Shown here: positions 44,820 to 55,065 of the stretch, piece after piece
Layout: each line of letters opens with the position of its first letter
Position numbering within the stretch: the first letter of the stretch is position 1
Assembly: GCF_018409545.1 (NCBI RefSeq)
Contig: NZ_AP024563.1
Span: 2,626,001-2,690,000, forward strand
From: Allochromatium tepidum
GTDB lineage: Bacteria > Pseudomonadota > Gammaproteobacteria > Chromatiales > Chromatiaceae
Reading direction: 5' to 3'
DNA length: 64,000 nucleotides
Notes under the pieces: model-generated
The model's input: only the letters and a program-made list of their open reading frames with translations
What the model was told of the DNA's origin: nothing
Databases searched by the model: none
Position numbers and translations under genes: made by a program

Positions 44820-47800
44820 ATACGAGTCTGATCGCCGTCTTCGTCCGTCATCCGCTGCTGGCCAATCTGCTGATGGCCGGAATGCTGATCCTGGGCGCCA
44901 TCAGCCTGACGCGGATGAACATCCAGTTCTTCCCGACCTTCGCGCTCGACATCATCTCGGTGCGCGTGGTCTGGAGCGGGGCCTCGGCCGAGGACGTCGA
45001 GAGCGGCATCGTCATCCCGCTGGAAGAGCGGCTCAAGACCGTCGACGGACTCAAGAAGCTGACCGCGACCGCCGCCCAGGGCATCGCCAGTCTGTCGGTC
45101 GAACTCCAGGAGAACACCGACCCGCTGCTCGCGCTCGATCAGGTGCGCCAGCGGGTCGACGAGTTCCGCAATCTGCCCAGGGACGCCGAAACACCCCAGA
45201 TCAGCCGTATCTCGCGGTATGAGCCGGTGGCGCGGCTGCTGGTCTCCGGCCCGAGTCTGGCCGATCTGCGCCCCTGGGTGCGCCAGTTCGAGCGCGAGCT
45301 GCTGGCGCGCGGCATCGATCGCGTCGACCTCTCGGGTCTGCCCGAGGAGCGCATCGCCATCGAGGTGCCGGGGCGGGCGCTGGAGACGCTCGGACTCTCG
45401 CTCGACGGCATCGGCGAGCAGATCGGACGGATCGCGCGCGACCTGCCGTCCGGCATCGCCGGCGAGGCCGACGGCGCGCGCGAGCTGCGCAGTCTGGAAC
45501 AGCGTCGCGACCCGCTCGCCTTCGAGGATCTGGCCATCGTCAGCGACGAACGCGTGCTGGTGCGTCTGGGCGACGTGGCCGCCATCGTGCGCGAGGCGCG
45601 CCCGGCGAGTCTGACGCTCGAACCCATCCCGGTGGGACTCGACCCCGAGCCGCTCGCCGACAAACCGGCGAGCGTGGAACTGCTGGTCCAGCGTGCCGAA
45701 CAGGGCCATTCGCTCAAGGCGGCCAAGATCTTCGACGACTGGCTCGCCGACACCCGTTCGACCCTGCCGCCGGCGATCGATCTGCGCGTCTTCGATGCCC
45801 AGTGGGAAGTCATCGCCGACCGTATCGACCTGCTGATCCGCAACGGACTCCAGGGGCTGACCCTGGTGCTGATCCTGCTGTTCGTCTTTCTGCCGGGGCG
45901 GGTCGCCTTCTGGGTGGCGATGGGCATCCCGACCGCCTACATGGCCACGCTCGCCCTGCTCTGGGCCTTCGGCGGCAGCATCAACATGATGAGCCTGTTC
46001 GGGCTGCTGCTCACGCTCGGCATCATCGGCGACGATGCCATCGTGGTCGGCGAACATGCCGAAACGCGCTACCGTCTGGGTCTGCCGCCGGCGGAGGCCG
46101 CGCTGGTCGGCGCGCAACGCATGTTCTGGCCGATCGTCGCCTCGGGGCTGACCACCATCGCCGCCTTCCTGCCGCTGATGCTGGTCGGCGGCATCATGGG
46201 CAATATCCTCGGCGACATCCCCTTCGTGGCCATCATGGTGCTGGCGGCCTCGCTGCTGGAAGTCTTCTTGGTCATGCCGATGCATCTGCGTTCGGCCTTC
46301 GAGCATCACAAGGACGCGACCGTGCCGCGCTGGCGCGAGCGGGTGAACGCCGGATTCGATCATTTCCGCGATCAAATCTATCGGCCGCTGGTGGTCTGGG
46401 CGCTGCACTGGCGCGGGGTCACGGTCAGTCTGGTGGCTGTGTTCATGCTGCTGGCGATCGGGCTGCTGGCCGGCGGACGGGTGCCCTTCGTGTTCTTCCC
46501 CACGCCTGAGTCCCAGGTGGTCTTCGCCAACGCGACCTTCGTCGCCGGGACGCCGCGCGAGCAGACGGCGGCGTTCGTCAAGGAACTGGAACGCGCGCTG
46601 ATCGCGACCGATGAACAGTTCGGCGGCGGGCTGATCGAATCGGCGGTCGCCCGGCTCGGGTCGACGATTTCGGTGGGTGTCGGGGCGGGCGCTGCGGGCG
46701 ATCAGCTCGCCTCGATCCTGGTGCAGTTGGTGCCGTCGGAGTATCGCGAGGTGCGCAACGAGCCATTCCTCGCCGCCTGGCGCGCCAACACCCGGATGCC
46801 GGCCGGGCTGGAGAGTCTGGTGATCTCGGCACAGCGCGCCGGGCCGCCGGGGCGCGATCTGACGCTGCGGCTCATGGGTCAGGATGCCGACCGGCTCAAG
46901 TCCGCCGCGCTGGAGCTGGCGCAGAGTCTGGAGAGCGTGCCGGGCGTCTCGGACATGGTCGACGACATGCCGTTCGGGCGCGAACAGCTCATCTATCGGC
47001 TGACGCCGGCCGGTCAGGCGCTGGGTTTCACCACCGAGTCGCTCGGCCGCCAACTGCGCGCGGCCTTCGACGGCTATCCGGCGCAACTGGTCCAGGTCGG
47101 ACAGGACGAGCTGGAGGTGCGGGTGCTGCTTCCGCGCGCCGAGCGCGTCCGGCTCAATACCCTGGAACAACTGCTGGTGCGCGCGCCGGACGGGCGGTTC
47201 GTGCCCCTGACCACGGTGGCGAGCTGGGAGACCCGGCGCGGCTTCGAGGCCCTGCGTCACGCCGACGGACGGCTCGCCGTCGAGGTCTCGGCCGACATCG
47301 ATCGCGCGCTGGCCACGCCCGACAACGTCCGCGAAGCCCTGGAGCGCGATCTGCTGCCGCGTCTGGTGTCGCACTACGGCATCGACTACAGCTTCGAAGG
47401 CCGCGCCGCCGATCAGCGCGAGACGCTCGGCGACATGCGGCTGGGGCTGGTCCTGGGGTTGGTGCTGATCTATATGATCCTGGCGGCGGTGTTCGGAAGC
47501 TGGGGCTGGCCGCTGGTGGTGATGACCGCCATTCCGCTCGGCTTGGTCGGCGCGATCGGCGGGCACTGGATCCTGGGACTGGATCTGACGCTGCTGTCGC
47601 TGTTCGGGCTGTTTGGACTCTCCGGGATCGTGGTCAACAATGCCATCATCCTGGTCAGCATGTATCACGGGCTGCGCGAGGAGGGGATGGAGGTCGATGA
47701 GGCGCTGGTGGAGGCGGCGGTGTCGCGTCTGCGCGCGATGCTGCTGACCTCGGCGACGACGGTGGTGGGGCTGGGGCCGCTGATCTTCGAGACCAGTCTC

Positions 47801-47980
47801 CAGGCGCAGTTCCTGATCCCGATGGCGGTGTCGCTGGCGTTCGGGGTCGGCTTCTCGACCGTGCTGGTGCTGATCTTCACCCCGGCGCTGCTGTCGCTGC
47901 ATGAGAGTCTGCATCGGCGTCTGGCGCGCGGTTGGGCCTGGCTCAATGGTCGGCCGTATCGCCCTCAACAGGCTCGCTAG
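44816..47980 (+). CDS. RND efflux pump, AcrB type
   Basis: A 1054-residue inner-membrane pump driven by the proton gradient. It has the twelve-helix layout with two large periplasmic loops. Typical segments are FFPTFALDIISVRVVWSGAS, GIIGDDAIVVGEHAETRYR in TM4 with the acidic pair, and GLFGLSGIVVNNAIILVSMY in TM10-11. The N-terminal start and the length are normal. Sequence alone does not tell which compound it exports. Operon with the adaptor. Confidence 0.94.
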   Translation: MNTSLIAVFVRHPLLANLLMAGMLILGAISLTRMNIQFFPTFALDIISVRVVWSGASAEDVESGIVIPLEERLKTVDGLKKLTATAAQGIASLSVELQENTDPLLALDQVRQRVDEFRNLPRDAETPQISRISRYEPVARLLVSGPSLADLRPWVRQFERELLARGIDRVDLSGLPEERIAIEVPGRALETLGLSLDGIGEQIGRIARDLPSGIAGEADGARELRSLEQRRDPLAFEDLAIVSDERVLVRLGDVAAIVREARPASLTLEPIPVGLDPEPLADKPASVELLVQRAEQGHSLKAAKIFDDWLADTRSTLPPAIDLRVFDAQWEVIADRIDLLIRNGLQGLTLVLILLFVFLPGRVAFWVAMGIPTAYMATLALLWAFGGSINMMSLFGLLLTLGIIGDDAIVVGEHAETRYRLGLPPAEAALVGAQRMFWPIVASGLTTIAAFLPLMLVGGIMGNILGDIPFVAIMVLAASLLEVFLVMPMHLRSAFEHHKDATVPRWRERVNAGFDHFRDQIYRPLVVWALHWRGVTVSLVAVFMLLAIGLLAGGRVPFVFFPTPESQVVFANATFVAGTPREQTAAFVKELERALIATDEQFGGGLIESAVARLGSTISVGVGAGAAGDQLASILVQLVPSEYREVRNEPFLAAWRANTRMPAGLESLVISAQRAGPPGRDLTLRLMGQDADRLKSAALELAQSLESVPGVSDMVDDMPFGREQLIYRLTPAGQALGFTTESLGRQLRAAFDGYPAQLVQVGQDELEVRVLLPRAERVRLNTLEQLLVRAPDGRFVPLTTVASWETRRGFEALRHADGRLAVEVSADIDRALATPDNVREALERDLLPRLVSHYGIDYSFEGRAADQRETLGDMRLGLVLGLVLIYMILAAVFGSWGWPLVVMTAIPLGLVGAIGGHWILGLDLTLLSLFGLFGLSGIVVNNAIILVSMYHGLREEGMEVDEALVEAAVSRLRAMLLTSATTVVGLGPLIFETSLQAQFLIPMAVSLAFGVGFSTVLVLIFTPALLSLHESLHRRLARGWAWLNGRPYRPQQAR

Positions 47981-48120
47981 CGACCCCGAGATCACAGGCT
48001 CGAATCGCTCACGTCACACCGGCAACGCTTGCTTGTGGCGTGCTATCCGGCGTGGGATGATCGCGCCGGCAACCTCCCGATGCGTCCTCGATCCATTCGG
48101 CCTCAACGCCCCAGACCACC

Positions 48121-50775
48121 ATGATGTCCTCCCTCAAGACAGAGTCCGCCCGGCTGCACGACGATCACAATCCAAGCGCCATCTCGCTCCTCGGCTGGCT
48201 GCGCCGCGCCGTCCCGCCGCTGCTGATCCTGGTGACGGTGCTCGCCGCCTGGAACGAGCTCCAGGGGTTCGACGTCCACGCCCTGCACGAGAGCGTGCGC
48301 CGACTGCCGGTCGGTCTGCTGATCGGGCTGCAATTGCTCGCATTCGCCGCCGTCGCCCAGATGATCCTCTACGACTGGTGGATGGCGCGCTGGCTCAAGC
48401 TGGATCTGCCGCTGCCCAAGCTCGCCCGCTATAGCTGGGTGGCCAACACCATCAACAACCTGGTCGGACTCTCGGGTCTGGCCGGTTCCGGCATCCGCCT
48501 CCTGCTGCTCACGCGCGAGGGGGTGGCGACCCGCACCGCCTCGATCTATGCGGGCTTGATCATGCTCTCGATCCCGGTGGGACTCTCGGTGCTGATCCTG
48601 TTCGCGCTGCTCCAAGGGTATACCACGCTGGTACCGGGGATCATTCCGCAATGGGCCGTGAGCGCCGTGCTGATCGCCTATGCCGCCTATCTGCCGGCCT
48701 TCCTCGTGCTGGTGGGCAGTCGGGCCGTGCTGCACCGGGTGCTGAGCGGCGAGACCCGACTCGGCTGGTCGTGCGGATTGGGGCTGGTCGCGCTCTCGGT
48801 GATCGACTGGCTGCTGGCGGTGCTGGTCGCCTGGTGCTGTCTGGCCGCCACGGGCGCGCCCATCGCGCCGGGTCTCTTCCTCGCCGCCTTCACCTTCGCG
48901 GCGACCCTGGGCGTGGTGAGCCTGATCCCCGGCGGGATCGGCGTCTTCGATGCCGCGCTGCTGGTGATGCTGACGGGCGCCGGCGCTCCCGCCGAGGCGT
49001 CGGCGGCGGGGGTGCTGATCTTCCGGCTGGTCTATTACCTGATTCCCTGGCTGACCGGCGTCTATCTTGGGAGCGGACTGCTGACCTCGACCGAGTCGCC
49101 GGTCCTGACCCGGTTCGCGCGGCACTGCCAGGACAATCCGCTGCTCGGTCTGCTGCGGCTGTCGCTCCAGATCGTCTCGCATCTGGGCATGCGCCTGCTC
49201 GCCCTGCTCACCTTCGCCACCGGACTGCTCCTGCTCGCCTCCGCCGCCCTGCCGACCCTGGAGGAGCGCCTGGAGCGCCTGCTGCTGGTGCTGCCGCAGG
49301 GCGCCATCGAACTGTCCCATCTGCTCTCGGTGGGCGTCGGGGTGCTGCTGATCGCCCTGGCGCGTGGGATCGGAAAACAGGTGCGTAGCGCCTACCGGAT
49401 CTCGCTTCCGCTGCTCCTGGGCGGCGCCCTGCTCAGTCTGTTGAAGGGCGCTGCGGCAGAACAGGTGGTCTTCCTGCTGGTCGTGGCCGGACTGCTCCGG
49501 CTGAGACGCGAAGCCTTCTACCGTGTCTCCTACCCGCTGCTCGGCCCGCGCAGTCTGCTGTGGCTGCTGGCACTCCTGGCCAGCGTCGCCGGTTATGTCC
49601 TGTTCGGCGCCTGGCTGCACGCCGAGGGACTCGGCGACCCCGGACTCTGGCTCCAGTCCGGACCCGATCAGCACAGCGCCCGCTTCCTGCGCTCGCTGCC
49701 GCTAGCGATCCTGGTGCTGGCCGGCTGGCTCGCCTGGGGGCTGTTCCGCATGCCCCGGCCCGAATTCCCGCCGACCGATCGCGCCGCGCTCGTCCAGGCA
49801 CGCGACTGGCTCGAAGCCAACGACGGCGGAACCTTCGCCCATCTGCTGTTCATGGGCGACAAGCATCTGCTCCAGGCCGCCGATGGGCGCTGTCTGATCC
49901 AGTACAAACGGATACGCAATCGTCTGGTCGCCCTGGGCGATCCCATGGGAGACACGCAATCGCTGGCGCGCGCGCTGCTCGAATTCCGCGATCTGGCCGA
50001 TCAGCACGACCTCGACCCGGTGTTCTACGAGATCGGCAACGCGCATCTGCATCTCTATCACGACTGCGGCTTCGCGCTGTTCAAGGCCGGCGAGATGGGG
50101 CTGGTGTCGCTGGCCGATTTCACGCTTGCCGGACAGCGCAACAAGAGTCTGCGCACCAAGGTCAATCGCGCCGTGCGCGACGGCTTGACATTTGAGGCGC
50201 TGCGGACGCCGCCGGACGAGCCGACCTGGGCCGAACTGGAATCGGTGTCGAACGCTTGGCTGAGCGAGCGCGGCAGCGGCGAAAAAGGCTTTTCATTGGG
50301 CACCTTCGACCGCGACTATCTGTCCTGGGGACCGCTGCTGCTGGTGCGTCAAGGTGGGCGCCTCATCGCCTTCGCCAGTCTGATGCCCTCTTATCGCGGT
50401 CGTCAGGAGATAGGGATCGACCTGATGCGGTATCTGCCCGGCGTCCCCTATGTGACCATGGACTTCCTGTTCACACGGGCGATCGAGTGGGCGCGCGACG
50501 AGGGTTACGCCTGGCTCAATCTGGGCATGGCGCCCCTGAGCGGTGTCGGCAAGATCCGCTATGCCCGTCCCGACGAACGTCTGGCGCGACTGGCCTACGA
50601 CTATGGCAACCGGCTCTACAACTACAAGGGACTGCGCGACTTCAAGGAGAAATTCCACCCGGTCTGGCAGAGCCGCTATATTGCCTATCCGTTCTATCGT
50701 TCGCTGCCGACGCTCCTGATCGATCTGGCCGCCCTGATCGCCGGGGGCTACGGACGCCTCCTGATCAAACCCTGA
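48121..50775 (+). CDS. mprF: MprF-type phosphatidylglycerol aminoacyltransferase/flippase
   Basis: An 884-residue two-part protein. The N-terminal part has about fourteen membrane segments and matches the flippase domain (NTINNLVGLSGLAGSGIRLL, LIPGGIGVFDAALLVM). The C-terminal 330 residues are the soluble GNAT-like synthase domain (FMGDKHLLQA, QYKRIRNRLVALGDPMGD, WLNLGMAPLSGVG, YNYKGLRDFKEKFHPVW). It adds an amino acid, usually lysine or alanine, from tRNA to phosphatidylglycerol and flips the product. acvB follows 9 bases later. Confidence 0.93.
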   Translation: MMSSLKTESARLHDDHNPSAISLLGWLRRAVPPLLILVTVLAAWNELQGFDVHALHESVRRLPVGLLIGLQLLAFAAVAQMILYDWWMARWLKLDLPLPKLARYSWVANTINNLVGLSGLAGSGIRLLLLTREGVATRTASIYAGLIMLSIPVGLSVLILFALLQGYTTLVPGIIPQWAVSAVLIAYAAYLPAFLVLVGSRAVLHRVLSGETRLGWSCGLGLVALSVIDWLLAVLVAWCCLAATGAPIAPGLFLAAFTFAATLGVVSLIPGGIGVFDAALLVMLTGAGAPAEASAAGVLIFRLVYYLIPWLTGVYLGSGLLTSTESPVLTRFARHCQDNPLLGLLRLSLQIVSHLGMRLLALLTFATGLLLLASAALPTLEERLERLLLVLPQGAIELSHLLSVGVGVLLIALARGIGKQVRSAYRISLPLLLGGALLSLLKGAAAEQVVFLLVVAGLLRLRREAFYRVSYPLLGPRSLLWLLALLASVAGYVLFGAWLHAEGLGDPGLWLQSGPDQHSARFLRSLPLAILVLAGWLAWGLFRMPRPEFPPTDRAALVQARDWLEANDGGTFAHLLFMGDKHLLQAADGRCLIQYKRIRNRLVALGDPMGDTQSLARALLEFRDLADQHDLDPVFYEIGNAHLHLYHDCGFALFKAGEMGLVSLADFTLAGQRNKSLRTKVNRAVRDGLTFEALRTPPDEPTWAELESVSNAWLSERGSGEKGFSLGTFDRDYLSWGPLLLVRQGGRLIAFASLMPSYRGRQEIGIDLMRYLPGVPYVTMDFLFTRAIEWARDEGYAWLNLGMAPLSGVGKIRYARPDERLARLAYDYGNRLYNYKGLRDFKEKFHPVWQSRYIAYPFYRSLPTLLIDLAALIAGGYGRLLIKP

Positions 50776-50784
50776 TCCACGACC

Positions 50785-52308
50785 ATGCGCCTCATCTCCA
50801 TGCCCTTCCGGATCATCCGGTTCGCGCGACGGCGGCCGATGCTGCTGTGTCTGCTGGCGTTCGCCGCCCCGGCGCCCGCCGTCGTCCACGAGCAGACCCT
50901 GAACCACGCTGGGCGGGCGCTGCATCTGGTCTACCCGCAAGACGCGCCGCAAGGGATGGTGCTCTTCCTGCCGGGTTCAGCAGGCTGGGACGATGCCGCA
51001 CGCTCCAGGGCGCGCGAAGTCGCCAATTTGGACTATCTGGTCGTCGGGATCGACTGGTCGCATCCGGCGCCGAAACCGCCCTGGTGGGATCTGGGGTCGC
51101 ATCTGGCGCGCGGTCTGCACTGGCTCGACAGACGCTGGGCCGGGCAACCGGACGTGCCAACGGACACGGCCTGCTGGGACATGGGCGCCGAGCTGGCCGA
51201 AACGGCGCGCTGGTCGCGGGCGCGCGTTGCACTGCCCAAGGGCCGGCTGCCGATCCTGCTGGGCCAGGACGAGGGCGCGGCCCTGGTCTACACGGCGCTG
51301 CTGCAATCGCCCCCGCGCCGATTCCATGCGGCGCTGAGCCTGGATTTCCGTCCGCGCTGGCCAGTCGCGACGCTGCCCTGCGAATGCGCCGGCTGGAGCG
51401 CCGCGCGACTGGAGGGCGACCAGTTGAAACCCGCCCCTCAGGTTCCGGCGGCCTGGTTCCTGTTCGAGCAGAACGGCTCGCCGGACGACTCGGAACGCGC
51501 CGCCGCCTTCATCGATGGGATGGGCAATGCGCGTCTGGCGAGCGAGGCACCGCTCCCGGCGTCCACAGCGCCGGCAGAGACGGATCAGACGAGCGATACC
51601 GAGCCGCTCTCGCCGTTCCTCTCGCTCCTGCAATGGCTCGATCCGCGCATCCCCGATCAGGTCGGGGTGGTCTCGGCCCAGGCCGACACCGCCGGTCTGC
51701 CGCTCACCGAGGTCCGGGCCGAGCACGAAGACCCCACGACCTTCGCCATCATGCTCTCGGGCGACGGCGGCTGGGCGGCGCTCGACCGGAGTGTGAGCGC
51801 AACCCTGGCCGAACAGGGTGTCAGCACGGTCGGCTGGGATGCGTTGAGCTATTTCTGGAAACCGCGTTCACCGGACGAGACGGCGGCGGATCTGACACGG
51901 GTGCTGCGTCATTATCTGGAGACCTGGCACAAGGAGCGGGTGGTCCTGATCGGCTACTCGTTCGGCGCCGAGGTCATGCCCTTCATGGCCAATGGTCTGC
52001 CGCCCGAGCTGCGTTCGCGCGTCTCGCTCGTGGCTTTGCTCGGGCTCGGGCCGACGGCCGTGTTCGAGTTCCACATGAGCGACTGGCTCGGCGGCGCGCG
52101 CGGCGAGCAGGCCCGTCCGGTGCGTCCTCAGATCGAGCAGCTCGGCTGGACGCGCACGCTCTGCATTCATGGGCTGGAGGAAGAAAACAGCCTCTGTCCC
52201 GAGTTGCAACCACTCGGCGTCAGGGTCGAGGGCGTCCCCGGCGATCATCACTTCGACGAGGACTACGCGGGAGTCGCGCGGCTGATATTGAGAGGTCTGG
52301 CGCCCTGA
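50785..52308 (+). CDS. acvB: AcvB/VirJ-family periplasmic alpha/beta hydrolase
   Basis: A 507-residue exported protein. The N-terminus carries a signal peptide (MLLCLLAFAAPAPA). Two hydrolase-like halves follow; the second has GDGGWAALDRSVSATLAEQG and the nucleophile elbow IGYSFGAEVMPF, then a late histidine in GDHHFDEDYAG. In rhizobia and Agrobacterium acvB is cotranscribed with the mprF homologue lpiA, and AcvB is reported to hydrolyse lysyl-phosphatidylglycerol. The same pairing is seen here, so this protein probably removes or recycles the lipid. Confidence 0.9.
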   Translation: MRLISMPFRIIRFARRRPMLLCLLAFAAPAPAVVHEQTLNHAGRALHLVYPQDAPQGMVLFLPGSAGWDDAARSRAREVANLDYLVVGIDWSHPAPKPPWWDLGSHLARGLHWLDRRWAGQPDVPTDTACWDMGAELAETARWSRARVALPKGRLPILLGQDEGAALVYTALLQSPPRRFHAALSLDFRPRWPVATLPCECAGWSAARLEGDQLKPAPQVPAAWFLFEQNGSPDDSERAAAFIDGMGNARLASEAPLPASTAPAETDQTSDTEPLSPFLSLLQWLDPRIPDQVGVVSAQADTAGLPLTEVRAEHEDPTTFAIMLSGDGGWAALDRSVSATLAEQGVSTVGWDALSYFWKPRSPDETAADLTRVLRHYLETWHKERVVLIGYSFGAEVMPFMANGLPPELRSRVSLVALLGLGPTAVFEFHMSDWLGGARGEQARPVRPQIEQLGWTRTLCIHGLEEENSLCPELQPLGVRVEGVPGDHHFDEDYAGVARLILRGLAP

Positions 52309-52312
52309 TCGA

Positions 52313-52681
52313 TCAAGCCCGAATCAGGGTGACACACCGTCCGGCCGGGGTCTGGCGCTCCAGACTGGTGGTACGCGCCTCGATCGGCGGCTGACCGGAT
52401 CGGCGATCGAAGATCACCAGCCAGCCGAAGTCCAGCCCCAGATCGGCCAGATAGTCGTCGAGCCGGCGCAAACCCTCGGGGAGCGGGTCGGGCCGTCCGT
52501 CGCGCCAGACCTTGAGTTCGATGCCCAAGGTCAGGGACGCATAGCGCAGGCAAAGATCCATCCGTCCCGAGCCGATGGCGTATTCGCGCGCTCCAGGCTG
52601 CCGACCCCTCAGGTTATCCCGCAGAGTTCTGCCTATGCGCGAGACCCCTCCAGCCCCAGCGTCCCGCTTCGATTCCGCCAT
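52313..52681 (-). pseudogene. PD-(D/E)XK-type C-terminal fragment of an ATPase-like protein
   Basis: From about codon 33 the frame reads REYAIGSGRMDLCLRY, LGIELKVWRDG, LADLGLDFGWLVIFDRRSG. This is the C-terminal nuclease-like part (Asp, then Glu-x-Lys) of a family usually led by an AAA ATPase domain, which is missing here. The first 30 residues are unrelated, so the gene is cut at the 5' end. A shorter cousin lies at 29466-29600. It sits between acvB and recG, tail to tail with acvB. Confidence 0.65.
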
Positions 52682-52831
52682 GGTCGCCGCCGGAATCGCG
52701 GAGAATCATCGGCCATATTTTCGCCGCCGGCTGCGGTTCTATCCGGACTTTTGCCGGAAGTACCAACAAGACTCCACCCATCATTCAAGCCTCACCGCCT
52801 TCGACGCCAAGCTCCGGGACCAAGCCCCCTG

Positions 52832-55015
52832 TCAAACCCCGCCATAATGCTCCCGCTCCCCCAGCCACCGATCAATCAACGGCGTAACGAGTTCGGGATA
52901 CCCCACGAGCAACAGATCCGCCGCCCGCTGCGCCTCGGCAATCAGCGGCTGATCCCGCAACGGATCGGCAATCCGGAACTGAATACTCCCCGTCTGGCGC
53001 GTCCCCAACACCTCACCCGCCCCCCGAATCGCCAAATCACGCTCGGCAATCTCAAACCCACTGGTCGAATCACGAATGATCCCCAGCCGCTCACGCGCAA
53101 TCGCCGACAGCGGCGCGTGATAGAGCAGCAGACAATAACTCTCCACCGACCCACGCCCAACCCGCCCGCGTAATTGATGCAACTGCGCCAAACCCAACCG
53201 CTCCGGATTCTCGATGATCATCAAACCGGCATTCGGCACATCGACCCCGACCTCGATCACCGTGGTCGCCACCAGCAGATCCAGCGCACCGGACGCAAAC
53301 GCCGCCATCACCGCATCGCGTTCCTGGCTCTTGAGCCGACCATGCACCAACCCGACCCGCAATCCATCCAGACACTCGCTCAACTGGCGCGCCGTATCCT
53401 CGGCCGCCTGACACTCCAGCACCTCCGACTCCTCGATCAGCGTACAGACCCAATACGCCTGACGCCCCGCCAGACACGCCTGACGCACCCGCTCAATGAC
53501 CTCGTCGCGCCGCGTATCCGGCACCGCGCGCGTGACGATCGGCGTGCGTCCGGGCGGCAGCCCGTCGATCACCGACAGATCCAGATCGGCATAGAGCGTC
53601 ATCGCCAGCGAGCGCGGAATCGGCGTCGCGGTCATGATGAGCTGATGCGGCGCCCTGTCCTCGCCCCCGCCCTTCTCGCGCAGTTTCAACCGCTGATGGA
53701 CGCCGAAGCGATGCTGCTCGTCGATGATGACCAGCCCCAGATCCTGAAACGCCACGTCGTCCTGCAACAGCGCATGGGTGCCGACCACGATCGGCGCCGC
53801 GCCCGAGGCGATCGCCGCCAGCCGTTCATCACGCTCGCGCCCCTTGTGACGCCCGGCCAGCCACATAGGTTCGAGCCCGAGCGCACCGAGCCAGCCGCTC
53901 AGACTGCGATGATGCTGCTCGGCCAGCAGCTCGGTCGGCGCCATGAGCGCGGCCTGACAACCCGACTCCAGCGCCTGGAGCGCGGCCAGCGCCGCCACCA
54001 CCGTCTTGCCCGCGCCCACGTCGCCCTGGAGCAGCCGCTGCATCGGCCGCGACTGCGCCAGATCGGCCGCGATCTCGGCCACCACCCGCTCCTGAGATTC
54101 GGTGAGCCGGAACGGCAGACTGGCCCGCAAGCGCTTGCGCAAGCCGCCATCGCCGCCCAGCACCGGCGCCGAGACGCGCCGCTGTTCCAGCCGCATCCGG
54201 CGCAGACTCACCTGATGCGCGACCAGTTCCTCGAAGGCCAGCCGGGCGAAGGCCGGATGCCGACCCTCAGTCAGATCCTGGAGCGGCGTACCGACCGGCG
54301 GACGATGCAGAAAGGCCAGCGCCTCGGTCAGGGTCGGCAGCTTCATGGATTCGAGGATCTCGGGCGGCAGCAGCTCGGCCGGCGCGGTGCGCTCCATGAG
54401 CGCCAGTGCCTGATCGGTCAGGCCGCGCCAGCGCGTTTGCTGAAGCCCCTCGGTCGAGGGATAGATGGGGGTCAGACAGGCCGCGATCGGCTCATCGGCC
54501 TCGGGGCGCAGGAGATGGTATTCGGGATGCACCATCTCCAGCGACTGCGGCCCCTGACGCACCTCGCCATAGCAGCGCACCCGCTCGCCGGGTTTGAGCG
54601 CGGCGGCCTGCTGGGGCGAGAAATAGAAGAAGCGCAACAGCAACCCGGCGCCGAGCGCGTCCCCGATCCAGACCTTCAGCGAGCGCCGCCGCCCGAGACC
54701 GATACCGGACTCCAGGATCTCGCCCTCGACCCAGGTCTCGACCCCGACCTCGATCTCGGTCAGCGGCGTCAGCCGGGTGCGATCCTGATAGCGCAGCGGC
54801 AGATGGAACAGCAGATCCTGGACCGTGCGAATACCGAGCCGTTCGAGCCGCTCGGCGATCTTCGGCCCGACCCGGTCGAGCGTGCGCGCCGGAATCCGGT
54901 CCAGCCCCTGATTCACGGCCCCGGAATCCGGCGCCACGGGCGTCACACCGGATGGGCCGGCGATGATCCCGGCTTCGGACATGTCGTCGCGGACTCCCTC
55001 AGTCATCGGCGCCAC
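52832..55015 (-). CDS. recG: ATP-dependent DNA helicase RecG
   Basis: Branch-migrating helicase that reverses stalled forks. The 727 residues have the wedge/OB domain (LTEIEVGVETWVEGEILE), Walker A LLQGDVGAGKTVVA, the DEQH box LVIIDEQHRFGV and motifs QLIMTATPIPRSLAM, VVATTVIEVGVDVPNA, LHQLRGRVGRG. The N-terminus is uncertain, with Met codons at 1, 4 and 12. The last 220 codons, from about 53490 down, use more G and T at third positions and look different from the first part. Confidence 0.95.
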   Translation of the reverse strand: MAPMTEGVRDDMSEAGIIAGPSGVTPVAPDSGAVNQGLDRIPARTLDRVGPKIAERLERLGIRTVQDLLFHLPLRYQDRTRLTPLTEIEVGVETWVEGEILESGIGLGRRRSLKVWIGDALGAGLLLRFFYFSPQQAAALKPGERVRCYGEVRQGPQSLEMVHPEYHLLRPEADEPIAACLTPIYPSTEGLQQTRWRGLTDQALALMERTAPAELLPPEILESMKLPTLTEALAFLHRPPVGTPLQDLTEGRHPAFARLAFEELVAHQVSLRRMRLEQRRVSAPVLGGDGGLRKRLRASLPFRLTESQERVVAEIAADLAQSRPMQRLLQGDVGAGKTVVAALAALQALESGCQAALMAPTELLAEQHHRSLSGWLGALGLEPMWLAGRHKGRERDERLAAIASGAAPIVVGTHALLQDDVAFQDLGLVIIDEQHRFGVHQRLKLREKGGGEDRAPHQLIMTATPIPRSLAMTLYADLDLSVIDGLPPGRTPIVTRAVPDTRRDEVIERVRQACLAGRQAYWVCTLIEESEVLECQAAEDTARQLSECLDGLRVGLVHGRLKSQERDAVMAAFASGALDLLVATTVIEVGVDVPNAGLMIIENPERLGLAQLHQLRGRVGRGSVESYCLLLYHAPLSAIARERLGIIRDSTSGFEIAERDLAIRGAGEVLGTRQTGSIQFRIADPLRDQPLIAEAQRAADLLLVGYPELVTPLIDRWLGEREHYGGV

Positions 55016-55065
55016 TGTGATTCGAGTCGGTTGCTACACCCTGGCGCCGTGGCAGTATTCGCCCG

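Noticed and set aside
44354-47995. 1213-residue open frame antisense to the RND pump
   Set aside because: A GC-rich shadow of the pump gene; Gln/Arg/His-rich with no domain.
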